From assembly GCA_032433595.1 (NCBI GenBank), contig JASWJB010000316.1, positions 1 through 51,527 on the forward strand: a stretch of 51,527 bases of DNA, read 5' to 3'. The position numbers and the translations under genes are program-made. Below the pieces are notes generated by a model. That model was not told where the DNA came from and searched no databases. It worked only from the letters and a program-made list of their open reading frames with translations. The DNA comes from Conoideocrella luteorostrata. Lineage: Eukaryota; Ascomycota; Sordariomycetes; Hypocreales; Clavicipitaceae. Below are positions 9,646 through 20,891 of the stretch, piece after piece (positions within the stretch are counted from its first letter, which is position 1; each line of letters starts with the position of its first letter).

Positions 9646-12600
9646 GTTTGTATTTCTGCGACTGTGTTGATATATTCAAACCGAGGGGGTATCGCCAGGA
9701 TAGAAGAGAAATAGAGTGAACTTAAAAACTTCTTCTAGAAGTACCAGGGCGAGACACGGCAGTTTATAAGAAAGCACGAAAACAGAAATTAGACAATGGG
9801 GATTAACGGCACTTGCAAATAAAGAGATGAGAGGTCGGGGGGAGATTATTAACTATCGAAAAACCTGGCGAAGGGCATGGCAAACTTGCAAGGGGGGAGG
9901 GGGTGATGGCCGAACTGCGGTAGATAGCAATGATGCCATGGGTACAGGTATAAGGTGTTGGGTGATGTGCGTGTAGTAATGTACTCCGTAGATGTGATAT
10001 GTGCTGTACGGAGTAGCCTGCATCTGTATTACTGTCCGGCTGTGCAACAATCACTTCCTGATATGGTCTTCCCGGTCAAGGCTTGGGTGTGTGAATGGCG
10101 TTCTTGCGAAGTACAGAGGCTGCAGAACAAGGATTATCCAAAGTGCGATTGTGATAGAGAACGTGCAGGCAGGGAAGAACACGGCTGATCACAGGGCTAA
10201 AGTATCTCCTAAGAACCTCGTTTACGCCTTGTCACCCAAACAAAAACACATGCGATGTGGACATGAATGGAGACAGGATGGTGATGGTGGAAATCGTGGA
10301 GCCTCGCCAAAAGCTTGTATTGTGCTAGTATGTACTCATGTCAAGATATTTGTATGGAGTACTGAGTACCCTAGTAGCTTTTGGGGGGCCTTGAGTGACG
10401 ATCCTACGGCCAGTCCAGGAACGGGGTACGCAGAGCGGGAGTCAAAGAGTCAGGTAGTCGTTCCGGGAGTGTACACGCAGTATACAACAGTAGTAAACGG
10501 GCGTGTTTGTACTAGTACGAAGTATTGTATCTTTGCATTATCTTTGCATTGTAAGTACATGGCTCATCACATTTCCGGAATTGATTCTTTTCCTTACTCG
10601 TCAGGCGTGACGTCCTTCGGCCCTGCCTTTTCTCAGTGTTCAGCTGCGGTTGCGCCCGCCGGTCCCTCCTGCCTGCTGCCTCCTGTTTCAAGAAACAAAC
10701 ATGCGAGTATTGCTTTGCACTCGCCCAACCTTGCCAGAGTGCATGCCCTCACTCGGAGCTCAGAAGACGTATGTACGTACATCATTACTCCTGCTTGGCC
10801 AATCCACACCTGTGTAGGAACGTTCTCCTGCTGATCATCCTAGCAGGAATATGCTTTCAGTAAGCAAATAACTAGCTGCTACCACCCGGTACGCTTCAGT
10901 ATAGGCGAAGGAGTGTGAGTTGCAATAAAAAAAATAAAAAACGCCCCAGCCCTGTCGATCCCGTAACCCTACTTGCAAGACTGGCTAATGTCGGCTGCTT
11001 AGATTCTATATCTCTGTGTCTATCACGTTCATAGTACTAGATCAGCGATTTCGTCTCTTACTACCTAATTCAGCCGGTTGTGCCGACATTGGGCAGATGC
11101 CATGTCTGCATATTCCTTGTTTAGCCGGCAATGAGAGCCAGCCATGCTTGTCCGGGCATTTTGCATGACAGATAAACGCTGATGTACCACTTTTCGTTTT
11201 GTCGATAGAGACAAAGAGGCGACGAATAGGAGGAAGTAAAAGTGCCACAACTATGCTGTGCTACTTTTACTACTGCGAATGGATAAGGGATAACTAGTCT
11301 GTCTATGGAGTACAGGCGCATTCAAATGCTGAAGCATGTGCGATGATTGGATTGGCCATCACTCCGTAGTAGTCCCACGATTAGATGTCTCACCTCGATG
11401 GGGCCGCAGTGTCGATCACCAATACGCTGTATTACTAGTACCTGTAACACGAATTACAAGGGTGGTGCAGTCGTCGCCGATGATGATGATGGGAACCACG
11501 AGAGGCATATTGTCCGTGGACAGATTGTCCTCTAGAAAATCGGTTCCGGAGACGGATGGCACAGTGGCACTGAATTTGATTTTCCTTGCTGGCGAGGATT
11601 AATTCAGGGTTTCGCCTGGTGCGTTGGTGTCAGCTCATGACGGCAGCAAGTCGCACAGATTTGGTGCCGAAGAATGGGTGTACATCCCCTCCGTACTATG
11701 TTAATACATGGTTTTACTCCGTACATTTCATCACAACACCAGGCTTTTCGCAGAACCGATTGGGCATTGTTGTCGACGTGGCCACTTCAGTTGGGTGCTA
11801 CCCAATGTAGGATGCTGCCACCCACCCACGCTGCTGGTTCGCAGTCGTCATGCATATTAGTTCCGCCGCGTCGTCCCCCATTATGGTATCAGCAACCTCA
11901 ATCGGGCTTCGACCTGCTCCCTGGCTGACGCAGGACGGGAACCGGACCTGACAATCCAGCTTTACACACCATGCGACTATTCTGTCAAATCTGATTGGGG
12001 GCGAGGGAATCTATCATGCATTGAATCCTCGGATTACGCAAGACCGTCACTACTAATGTTATCATCTGCGCGCTGTGAGTTGACGTAGCTATTTTTATTT
12101 ACACCACTGACGATTGTGTGTCGGTCGAACCCATTGAGATTGTCATCGGTCCTGTGCTGCAGATTATCACAATCCCTGTTAATGCCTGCCATTCCTTCCT
12201 AACCCAGCTGCAAGTACCAGACATAAAGCATTTGGCATATTTTTTCGTGTATCACGACGCTCAACGATATTTCCCAGAGCTTCAAAGACTGAGAAAATTT
12301 ACACCTGCTGCGGCAGGCTGGGCGGGGATTTTGAGATATTGTATTGAAGATTTGGGCTATTGCTTTGTTGGCCAGCAATCGCCTGCTTCGTACATATAAG
12401 CACGCAAATCCATTTTGCCGTCGGCTGTATCTGATATCAACCAGGCGCTTCCAGCGTTGAAAAGTCCATTGCTTCCGCAACTCGCATCATTGATACGCTG
12501 ACGTTGAGAGAAGGGCCAGATATTGCGCATTCAGTATTGTTGCGATAAAGAACCTTGCTGTACGGAGTAGTTCGTGCTGCGGCTCTAGAACGACGGAACG

Positions 12601-13924
12601 GGAAGGTAAGCATTGACCGTATCTCGCTGATCAACCCGCCCGTGTCTGCATGTGCGTTCACCTTTGGACTGGCTGCTTGACGATCCCATCCTATCGGGCA
12701 ATAGCCCCAAAAGTCCTTGATTGCAAGCTAGCATCCCAACCGAGGAATTAAGGTGAGCGTTAGAGGGTGTGGACGGTAGCGATCGTCAGATCGCTACTGT
12801 GCCTGCCGTTGAAAATAGCAACCCCGGCGGTGCCATGGGTGGCAGCCACGGAGTGGCCGCAAAGTAGTAGAGTGGTTCGGTGGCGCGCTTGTCAATTTGA
12901 ACTTTGCAATAGCTCATGCAAGCGAGATGGCAGATACTCAGTGGCTCTATGGACTGCGGAGCGACTTACTCCGCAAGGAAGTTCTCCGAAGGCGCTCACA
13001 AAGCCTGAAGATTTCCATATCACCCAGGCATCTTACTCCGAGGTTACAAAAGAGTAGCGAGATTGGCACATTGCAACCAAAATTGCCCATAACGACCGTC
13101 ATGGCAGTGCCCGACGATCTAAATATGGGAGGGCTGTTTGCGCAGGGCTCTTACCATGGTTTTCCTGGTCTTTTGGCCGCTGTTATGCTCTTGTATAATA
13201 ATTTCGAGCAATGGGATGGCTAGATAGTTGGTATACTAGCATTCCATATAGAGGACTTGGTCGAAAGATACTCCGTACTTGTTGGTTGATTGGCAGATGT
13301 TGGAAAATCTGAGACATTGCGAGTCCGAGGTGTGCCCCCACATGTGATTACATATGTAGGGCGTAGCTCCGTATTACGGAGTAGTGTTGGAAGTTCACCG
13401 CATGGAAACTAGATGACTGCCGATGAGACTATAAGACTGTGAGACTAGACAATGAGGGCTGTCCCCCAAAATTGAGCGCTGACTACGGAGTACTACATAT
13501 GTACCCCTTATACATACGGAGTACAATACCACAAATTGTCCGGTAATACTGGGAAGTACACTTCATTTCGGGGCAATGCTGCGGGCTGAACTGTTTCAAT
13601 TATGGAGGACAAATCCATTCATCGCCTACTGTGCTAATCACAAAGAATTACAACAAGCGAAATTATTGAGGTGTGCTTTTTCAGAATCGAAATTGCTCCT
13701 TATGCTGCGTACCATTACCTCTTCATTGAAGCTCTGGACAAGCTGTCCTTCTACGAGAGAACTTTCGTCAAACCTGAACAGAAAGGCGAGCTTCATCGGG
13801 CAACGAAAAAAAACCTTGGGACACACTGCCCATTTCGCATTCCCTAACCATATACTCCGTACTATGTCCGTCCAGTCTTTCACATAAGTTGCATATATCA
13901 TAATTTTCTCCACACACACCTTTC
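9646..13924. other. 4.3-kb gene-free region
   Basis: No supportable gene. The longest frame (a non-ATG frame across 10001-10834) has no recognisable family and starts inside a repeat motif. The block carries 12 TACGGAG/CTCCGTA heptamers: 9984, 10007, 11362, 11689, about 11717, 12561, 13271, 13367, 13375, two near 13484-13520 and about 13854. The pair at 13367-13381 forms CTCCGTA-T-TACGGAG. Confidence 0.6.
13367..13381. repeat. CTCCGTA-T-TACGGAG inverted repeat
   Basis: Two facing copies of the dispersed heptamer separated by one base. This is one of several places where the motif occurs as a palindrome (compare 4162-4177, 42394-42429, 42599-42617 and near 44130). Confidence 0.85.
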
Positions 13925-14989
13925 TCATACAGACATCTTCATGGGGATCGTTTTGTACGGATTGTACTCCGTCACCTTGAAATCTTCTAGCTTCCACCCG
14001 TCGATACTGCATCCTTTGTCACGGGTGATCTCCAGCTTGGGGAAATCACGGGGCTCACGCTCTAGCTGCACATTGAGGGCTTCTTCGTGATCTGCATAGA
14101 CGTGAGCGTCGCCTAAGACGTGTGTTAAACTGCCGGGGATCAAGTCGCAGACATGTGCAATCATATGCGTGAGGAGTGCATAACTGGCAATGTTGAAAGG
14201 CACACCTAAGCCCATGTCGCAGGATCGCTGGTACAGTTGACAGTTCAGATGACCTTTTTCTTGGGCCGTGCTATCGCCGGTGGCGGTAATGCTGTTGCTG
14301 CCGTTCCGTCTCCGTTTTCCGGGGTAGGAGACGTAGAACTGTGCAAACACATGGCAGGGTGGCAAAGCCATGAGATGCAAGTCCCTTGCGTTCCATGCAC
14401 TCATGATAATTCTCCGATCGTAGGGATTGTTCTTGATCTTGTCAATGACGTCAGCGAGCTGGTCAACGCCCTTGCCGTCGTAATCCGTTTTGTCGTCGAC
14501 ATATTCAGCACCAAAGTGGCGCCATTGAAACCCATATACGGGTCCCAGGTCTCCTTCCTCACGATGCGTGAGTCCCAGCTTGTCGAGAAATTCGCGAGAT
14601 CCGTTGCCGTCCCAGATCTTGACGCCGGCTTTGCTGAGGTCCAGTGAGCAGGTGCTGCCCTTTATAAACCACAGCAACTCTTCGATGACGGCGCGAAGAA
14701 ATACACGCTTGGTGGTGAGGAGGGGGAGAATAGGTACGCCGTTTTCGTTAAGGGAGAATTTGAGGGGCCGTGGTGCAAATAAGCTGATTGTGCCGGTGCC
14801 GGTGCTGAATATCGAGATTGTTGTTAGACTTGCGTGAGAGGGAGCCTTCAAGAGCTGCACTTACCGATCCGGTCGTACTTCTCCTTCATTGAGAATTTCA
14901 CGGATCAGGTCTAGATATTGATACTCTTCGTGTCTCTTGGTAGGCTGAGAGAGCCCGTTGGGGGGATCCCCGTTCTGCAGCGTCGTCAT
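13925..14989 (-). CDS. thymidylate synthase (334 aa)
   Basis: Converts dUMP and 5,10-methylenetetrahydrofolate to dTMP and dihydrofolate, the only de novo source of dTMP. Exons 14865-14989 and 13925-14804 join in frame (donor GTAAGT, acceptor TTCAG; 60-nt intron), giving [20 protein letters not shown] onward. An upstream in-frame ATG exists, but the MTTL start gives the expected length. Conserved blocks: [20 protein letters not shown] (residues 71-90), [26 protein letters not shown] segment (to 138), [11 protein letters not shown] (170-180, phosphate-binding Arg), LPPCH with catalytic Cys192, and [16 protein letters not shown] hydrophilic insertion, [20 protein letters not shown] (205-224), interrupts the strand after the catalytic loop. 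Fungal enzymes often carry inserts here. It is divergent from the eL36 gene. Confidence 0.97.
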
Positions 14990-15442
14990 TGTGCAATGTG
15001 CTCTGCCGCGTATAGTACTTGCATTGAAAGATCGATCACGACAGGCAAGACGCGGTTGTCGACGCGACTTACAGCAAAGACCCGGCTTAGCCAGCATCCC
15101 CCTCTGGCGCAACTAATTAGCATCCCATTTTTGTGGAACTTTCCCAAGTGTAACTACTAGGCTGAAACGGTGTGCACCAAGCCGGAATATTGTATACCCG
15201 TTCCACCCCCATCAACCGCTGGGAAAATATGTCGCTTACCCTCCAGCACGTGACCCACAACTCTCAAAAACAAATTGCACAGTGGTGTGTCTGTGTGTGT
15301 GTGTGTGTCCACCGGAGCCCCCATCCAGCCCAGCGAAATTTACCGTACCCCGGCTTTCTGGTGATCCGACTTCCCTTCCTTTTTTTCTTCTTGCCCATCC
15401 ACCCAACGCCGAAGTCGACAACCCATCAACAATTCGACAAAG
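14990..15442. promoter_or_regulatory. divergent promoter of thymidylate synthase and eL36
   Basis: A 453-bp spacer between two divergent start codons, so both promoters and 5' UTRs lie here. A CACGTGAC element at 15247-15254 fits a Cbf1-type bHLH site, which some fungi use in ribosomal protein promoters. A GT-rich microsatellite (15291-15308) and a pyrimidine-rich tract (15370-15392) precede the eL36 start, as is common in highly expressed fungal genes. The element assignment is inference. Confidence 0.45.
15291..15308. repeat. (GT)n microsatellite
   Basis: Runs of GT dinucleotides, with a further GTGTGT just before them, in the 5' region of the eL36 gene. Confidence 0.8.
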
Positions 15443-16190
15443 ATGGCCAAGGAAGCTCCCGCCCGAACCGGTCTGACCGTTGGTCTGAACCGTGGCCACG
15501 TACGTGTTGTTATTGTCACAGTCTCACCTCGTGGAGGATCTCTGCTCTGTCGCTCCTCTCCCCTCCCCCGCGAGGTGGTGCCTGTTGCCGAAGCAGACGA
15601 TGGACGCTGACATATTCGCTCTCTGCTGCGACGTGAAATTTAGAAAACCACCCCCCGTGTTGTCAAGCCCCGTGTGTCCCGTACCAAGGGCCACTTGAGC
15701 AAGCGTACTGCTTTCGTCCGTGATATTGTCAAGGAGGTTGCTGGGTAAGTTTATGCCTCGGGAAATGTTGAGTTCGATCGATCGACGATGAGAGACGAAT
15801 CAGATGAGCAAGATGAGAGGGCATATTTGGGAACGACCTGACAATTCGATATCAACCGGGAACAATTGGTCCTACCCTGGTCTCAACTCGCAAACTCTGC
15901 CTCGATCGTCGACCGAATTCTCGCATCTCCCAAGATATCAAGAAACATATAAGTCGCTAACACCATTTCAGTCTTGCCCCATACGAGCGTCGTGTCATCG
16001 AATTGCTCCGTAACTCAAAGGACAAGCGTGCCCGTAAGCTCGCCAAGAAGAGAGTACGTTTTTTCCCTTGCATCCGTCGTCTCTAAAATCTATACTGACA
16101 GCCCAAATTTAGCTCGGTACCTTCGGCCGTGCCAAGAAGAAGGTTGACGAGCTCCAGCGTGTTATCGCCGAGTCCCGTCGCGCCCATTAA
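15443..16190 (+). CDS. 60S ribosomal protein eL36 (105 aa)
   Basis: Structural protein of the large ribosomal subunit. Four exons: 15443-15499, 15644-15744, 15972-16053, 16113-16190 (318 nt with stop). The product starts [19 protein letters not shown], continues [20 protein letters not shown], then [20 protein letters not shown] and [20 protein letters not shown], and ends SRRAH. This is the full family length and highly basic. The first intron falls right after the conserved GLNRGH motif. Introns of 144, 227 and 59 nt are many for so short a gene but usual for fungal ribosomal proteins. One TACGGAG-type heptamer occurs in exon 3 (16006-16012), where it encodes part of ELLRNS. It is the only exonic copy I found. 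Confidence 0.97.
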
Positions 16191-16716
16191 ACGAACCACG
16201 CTCATGATTCGAGGGCAACGTGCAGAGAACACAAAGTTTGGGACAAATAGATGCGAGTTCTATTCTTCGGGCATGTAAAAACCGGCGTGGGGGAGGGTTT
16301 GTAACGAACAATGAAACCAAAAACTTTTATGCATGGCGGGAGGGCAGTAGCTGTGAAGGATTATTTTATTTGAGATATTAGTAAAGTAAGCTGCTGCTTT
16401 TTTCGTGGGAAATACCAAATTTTATCCTTCTCGAACAAAATTATTCGTCTCGCGTTATATTATGCTAGTGGCTCCTACGTAGCCTCACGTGCTCCATTAG
16501 CATGGTCGTTTTGTGCAGTCTGTAGAACACCTGGTCGCGACCAGGTCTTTCATATTGATATGTAATGTCTTGTCCAATCATGCCAACGCTAGATGTCCCC
16601 CGTCAGCCTGTACACATCGAGTGCTACCCGTTACAATTAATCACCATGAGCAGCTGTACACGAAACGCTCAGTTTTTTCTCATGCCATAGCATCATTATG
16701 TCCTATCCTCATTCAT
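16191..16716. other. convergent intergenic spacer (eL36 / UBX protein 3' ends)
   Basis: Both flanking genes end toward this 526-bp spacer, so it should hold two 3' UTRs and polyadenylation regions. An AT-rich stretch follows eL36 (16310-16460). I see no gene. Confidence 0.6.
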
Positions 16717-18325
16717 TCATTTCTTTCCCAACTTCAACCATCTCGGTATCTTCTTTGCCCCTTCGCCACCCCCTCCCTTCTTTTCGTCCTTCTTAATATC
16801 TTGGTTAGATGTGACATTGGGAGTCTCATCGTCTACTGTAGGCAGATCAGGAACCTTGACCTCTTGTCCATGTATGGCTATATTGGCTTTCAGGAACGGC
16901 TGCTGTCGAGTTGATACTGGCACAGTGTCCTCCCAGACGAGGTTGATTAATACTCTACCTGAAAGTTTATAAACCTTGATTAGGTTATGATTCTGGCCGC
17001 TGTTATCTTTAATAGTAGTCGTGCTCCCAGATAGAACCAAACGAAATGGTTGATTTGGATCAGCCATGACTTGTCGTACTGCTTCATGTAAGAAAGCCCC
17101 TGTCTCAAGGGGGCTCACTTGCCATTCACTACTAGTGTTGTCGGGGAATCGGATCTTCACAAGAACAGACTTGATGGAAGCAATGCGTGCTTCGTCAGCT
17201 GCTGCCTTTTCTGCGAGTTCTTTGTCTGACGGGAGGCGTTTGTTTCTGGAGCTCTGTAATAGCCTAGCTTGGTGTAGTTGCGCGTGAGCAATGGTAGGCG
17301 CAAAGTCCGATTCAGTGGCCGGTACTAATGCCGCTGCTGGGGTGGTTCCCGTTGGTGCGAGGAAGATATTGACTGGTTGGTAGGGATCCTGCGCTGCAGA
17401 TGGAGAAAGAGTATCCAAAGTATCCTCTGTAGTTTTCTGGTCTGCTGGCGTCGTTGAGTTGGTGACTTCCGACTGAGATGTGGCTGAACTGTTGTGAATC
17501 ACGGCTGCGTCTGGCGCATCGTTGGCCATGAGTGTTTTTTGTTGCTGCTGCCGCTGCTCATCCCAAACCTCCTCAGCAACCTTGTTCTCAACAACCTCCA
17601 TCGTGGCTGCCTTGTCTTCTTTCTCATCAGAATCATTAAAAAATAGTGAAGTTTGCTCCATTGCCTCGAACAGCGTCTGCGCGGTCCTCCTGAAGTCGAG
17701 CCGTATCAACACATTTCCCGAATTATACCCAAGCTGTGCCAACGTCTTTTGAAACTCGTCGAATGTCGAGAACTCTCTACCCATAATATTCAACACTGGT
17801 GTTTCGTAATGCAACTGCCCACTACCACTAGTCGTGCTCGCGTACCCCCTCGCCGTAATGTTGATGTTCTTGCCGATGCTAGCTTCGCCGCTTTCGAATT
17901 GCCGCATAACTTTCCATAGTGTTAGGTAGGAAGGGAACTTCTTGATTAGGCGGCCGCCGGGAACCTCCCTGGCTTCAGGCTGGGGTATTTGGAGAGCGAT
18001 TTGGACAACAGAAGGGGTGTTGGAGCGTTGGACGAGTTCAAGCTTGGCGCCAGCTATTAGACCCGATGTTCGAAAAGGGACTGAGAGATCGACTTGTTTC
18101 TGCTTGTGCCTGCCGAGTGTCAGCCTGTTCGGAATATGCGCAAATAGAGGAGGAGATTTTTAAGTGATGGCTCATTGCAGCGACTTACCTGATGAGATAC
18201 TTGTTACTGGAGAGGTTGAGCTTCTTGCAAGCTTGGTCTAGGACGTCAGAAAGATAAGTGCCAGGTGTGACTTTGACGGTGGTTCGTCGTAAGTCGGTGG
18301 CAATAACAACAATATGCGACGCCAT
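16717..18325 (-). CDS. TUG/ASPL/Ubx4-type UBX-domain protein (509 aa)
   Basis: Cdc48/p97 adaptor of the TUG (ASPSCR1) / yeast Ubx4 family, which modulates Cdc48 hexamers and substrate delivery to the proteasome. Exons 18189-18325 and 16717-18109 join AG|G in frame. Residues 1-90 form the N-terminal TUG ubiquitin-like domain: MASHIVVIATDLRRTTVKVT, LDQACKKLNLSSNKYLIR, then KQKQVDLSVPFRTSGLIAGA. A second conserved part (LRQFE-type region, NIMGREFSTFDEFQKTLAQL) covers about residues 150-185. The middle is acidic, Ser/Thr- and Gln-rich and probably disordered. The UBX domain is at about 359-440 (SVLVKIRFPDNTSSEWQVSP, FRLVLSGSTT, LINLVWEDTV). A Lys/Gly-rich tail ends KIPRWLKLGKK. An open frame extends upstream of the first Met without a better start. 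It is divergent from the proteasome gene Pup3. Confidence 0.93.
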
Positions 18326-19176
18326 GACGATGATGATTATCGCGGCCGTAAGAAACAATCGCCTATATTGTGCAAAGTGTAGCTTAAGAAACCCTGAGAG
18401 GAGGAAGGTAGAGAAAAAAAGACCAAGTTCAGGATGTTCGGCTGATGAAGTGGCAGCGATGCTGTGGTGGGGTTGGACATCCCGGCAGGAACAAACTTGT
18501 ATCTTACGGTGACAACTAGTTAAAGAGACTGTATCAATTCTATAAGAATCTAATGCAAAGCAAATGTTGGGTAATGCAATGACAAAATGTCGGGTCACAC
18601 CTGCGAAGCTGCTTTATTCGTTCACTATCCTCCCCTCCACTTCATCAATGTGCTTCTCGAATCCTCCAACAAGTGCCATTGTAAATGCGGAAGTTGGTAA
18701 GCACATAGGTACCTAGGAACCTGGCGATTACCTGCACAAAGCATAGGTGTCTGCCTGACTGCACCTTGTACTCGGTACTTCTCGCGCTGAGGTAAACCCG
18801 CACTCTCAGCTCCGACCAATCAAACCCCTTGGTAGACCTCCAAGCTGGCCGCGCCAGTGTGTTTGCCTTGTCCGCCCATGTGTAACTAGCAGCGCTGGAT
18901 GTGGTGAGTGCTCATTGACCGACCAACTGAGCTACCACAACGGCATCCGGGACCAACCTGCGCGAGGAGCTCTGAAGCCAACATCCATCCATCTTCCATC
19001 CTCCGCGACGGCAATAACTTCACCATCATCACCGCTTGCCGCCCCCTACGGACTGCCTCTTGAAGCTCTTCACGCTCGAGAGCTCCATTGACCGATTGAC
19101 CGCGTGCTCGTCCAAACATCTCGCACGCTCGACTCCGGATCTAAGCATCCGCCGTTGTCAGTCTTCATCTATCGCC
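18326..19176. promoter_or_regulatory. divergent promoter of Ubx4/TUG and Pup3
   Basis: An 851-bp spacer between two divergent start codons. It contains a CCAAT element (near 18816) and repeated CATTGACCGA (18913-18922 and 19086-19095, the latter followed by a second TTGACCG). I see no canonical yeast PACE (GGTGGCAAA) proteasome element. Which elements are functional is unknown. Confidence 0.4.
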
Positions 19177-20084
19177 ATGGTAAGCAGCACCAAGACGAGC
19201 GATGTCTTATCTGTCCTTCCGTTCATATTCCCTTCTCATCATTCAGCTACTAACGTGTTGTTCAAAATAGTCGTCTCCCTTCTCCATCAGTTCGTACCCC
19301 TCACGCCATCCCAACACGGCCCAAACCATTAACCACCGTCTTAACCACGACTTGATATTAACTAACCTTCCCCAACAGACGGAGGCGCCTGCGTCGCCAT
19401 GGTTGGCAAAGACTGCGTTGCCATAGCCTGTGATCTACGCCTCGGTCTCCAAGCTCTTACCGTGTCCAACAACTTCCCCAAAATCTTTCAATACGGCGAT
19501 ACCTTCCTCGGCCTGACTGGCCTAGCCACCGACGTCAGCACCGTAGCCGATCTCTTCCGCTACAAGGTCAACATGTACCGTCTCCGCGAGGAACGATCAA
19601 TCGCACCCCGAACTTTCGCCAACCTCGTCTCTTCGTCACTCTACGAGAAACGGTTTGGCCCCTACTTTGTTTCGCCTGTTGTGGCTGGCTTGGACCCCAA
19701 GACAGGCAAGCCGTTCATTTGTGGCTTTGACAGCATAGGATGTATCGACTTTGCTAAGGACTTCATTGTCTCTGGAACGGCTTCGGAACAACTTTTTGGA
19801 ATGTGTGAAGGGCTATGGGAGGCTGATATGGTATGTTCCGTGTGAAATAAATCCGGAATCTCTTGACTTTCGTTTTGAGAGACAGGGCAAATTGGTTGTT
19901 ATTGTTCGGAACCTGAATACTGACTTTTGCTGGTGATAAGGGACCTGATGAACTGTTCGAGACCATCTCACAAGCTCTTCTGAACGCCGTTGACAGAGAT
20001 GCCCTTTCCGGTTGGGGCGCTCACGTGTACATCATTGAGAAGGACAAGGTGACCAAGAGATTACTAAAGGGTAGACAAGATTAG
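19177..20084 (+). CDS. PUP3: 20S proteasome subunit beta type-3, Pup3 (205 aa)
   Basis: Non-catalytic beta-3 subunit of the 20S core. Four exons: 19177-19179, 19271-19289, 19379-19830, 19941-20084 (618 nt). The first coding exon is only ATG, followed directly by GTAAGC. Exon 2 is 19 nt. Joined, they give [20 protein letters not shown], which matches the yeast Pup3 start pattern ([20 protein letters not shown]). Further signatures are [99 protein letters not shown] and the end KRLLKGRQD. There is no Thr1 active site, as expected for beta-3. A naive start at the internal ATG (19399) would drop the conserved N-terminus. Exon 2 donor is GTTCGT, acceptors ATAG, ACAG and AAG. Confidence 0.95.
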
Positions 20085-20891
20085 AAGGGGGCAGGTCACT
20101 GGATTGACTACCGAGAGCAGGCTGAAAGCGTGTTGGGGTATGCTCGGCGATAAGTAGAGCGAAAAAACGCCGGCAAGCGGGTATAGAGCGAATACCTTGT
20201 ACGAATATCTAGATGCTTGACGGCTGTCGAGAAGCAGTAAACCAAAAAAAAAAAAAAACGGACTACTATGCGCAATGTTGTCATATAGGACTTCATTCAC
20301 ATGATGCTAGTCAACTGTTGGTCAATTGTTAGCCACCGACTTTCGTGCATACCTTCACACAAATCAAGCACTATACCTTAGTTGGTCGGAGCGAATTTCT
20401 TCCCTCCTGCATGTAATATCTTTTGCCGACCAAACCGGTGCTTAAATGCATGGAATAGGCCAAGATGCGAAGAATTACAGCCAATTGGGGCTATTCTCCG
20501 TGAAGGAATGGCGGCACTATCTTTTTTTTTTAAGTCCGCCCGAGTTCAAGATGCATTGCAGTCCCTTGTCGGAAAAATCGTCGCTATACTTTGATCCAAG
20601 AAGACAGACCAACGTTCCGGCAAACACACCTTTGGATGCGCCGCTTTTGAAATCTGAGGCAGATGTAGATCGACTTTTTTTTCCCGGAATTTCACATGCT
20701 TTTATTCATCCAGACTAATACAAACATTTTACCGCCACAAGTTACAGTCGAAATCTCCAGCGAGAGCTAGAAAATCTATGGTGCATACCTGTGTCTAACG
20801 TCTAACTAGAGCCGTCATGAAAAAAATGTCATCTGCCTCTATATGGCCTTTCTTCCTTTTTTTATAATGCATTTATCAACTATCCTCTATT
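20085..20891. other. convergent intergenic spacer (Pup3 / SERCA 3' ends)
   Basis: An 807-bp spacer receiving the 3' ends of both flanking genes. It contains an A-run near 20243-20257 and T-runs near 20521-20530 and 20676-20683. No gene is supportable. Confidence 0.6.

Noticed and set aside
10001..10834. 277-codon plus-strand open frame
   Set aside because: Non-ATG start, no recognisable domain, composition like the spacer, and it begins at a copy of the dispersed motif; no splice or context support.
18913..18948. Minus-strand segment resembling a tRNA 5' half (GTGGTAGCTCAGTTGGTC, A-box-like)
   Set aside because: No B box (GTTCGANTC) follows within tRNA distance and no acceptor or anticodon stem can be completed. 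At best a chance match or tRNA fragment.
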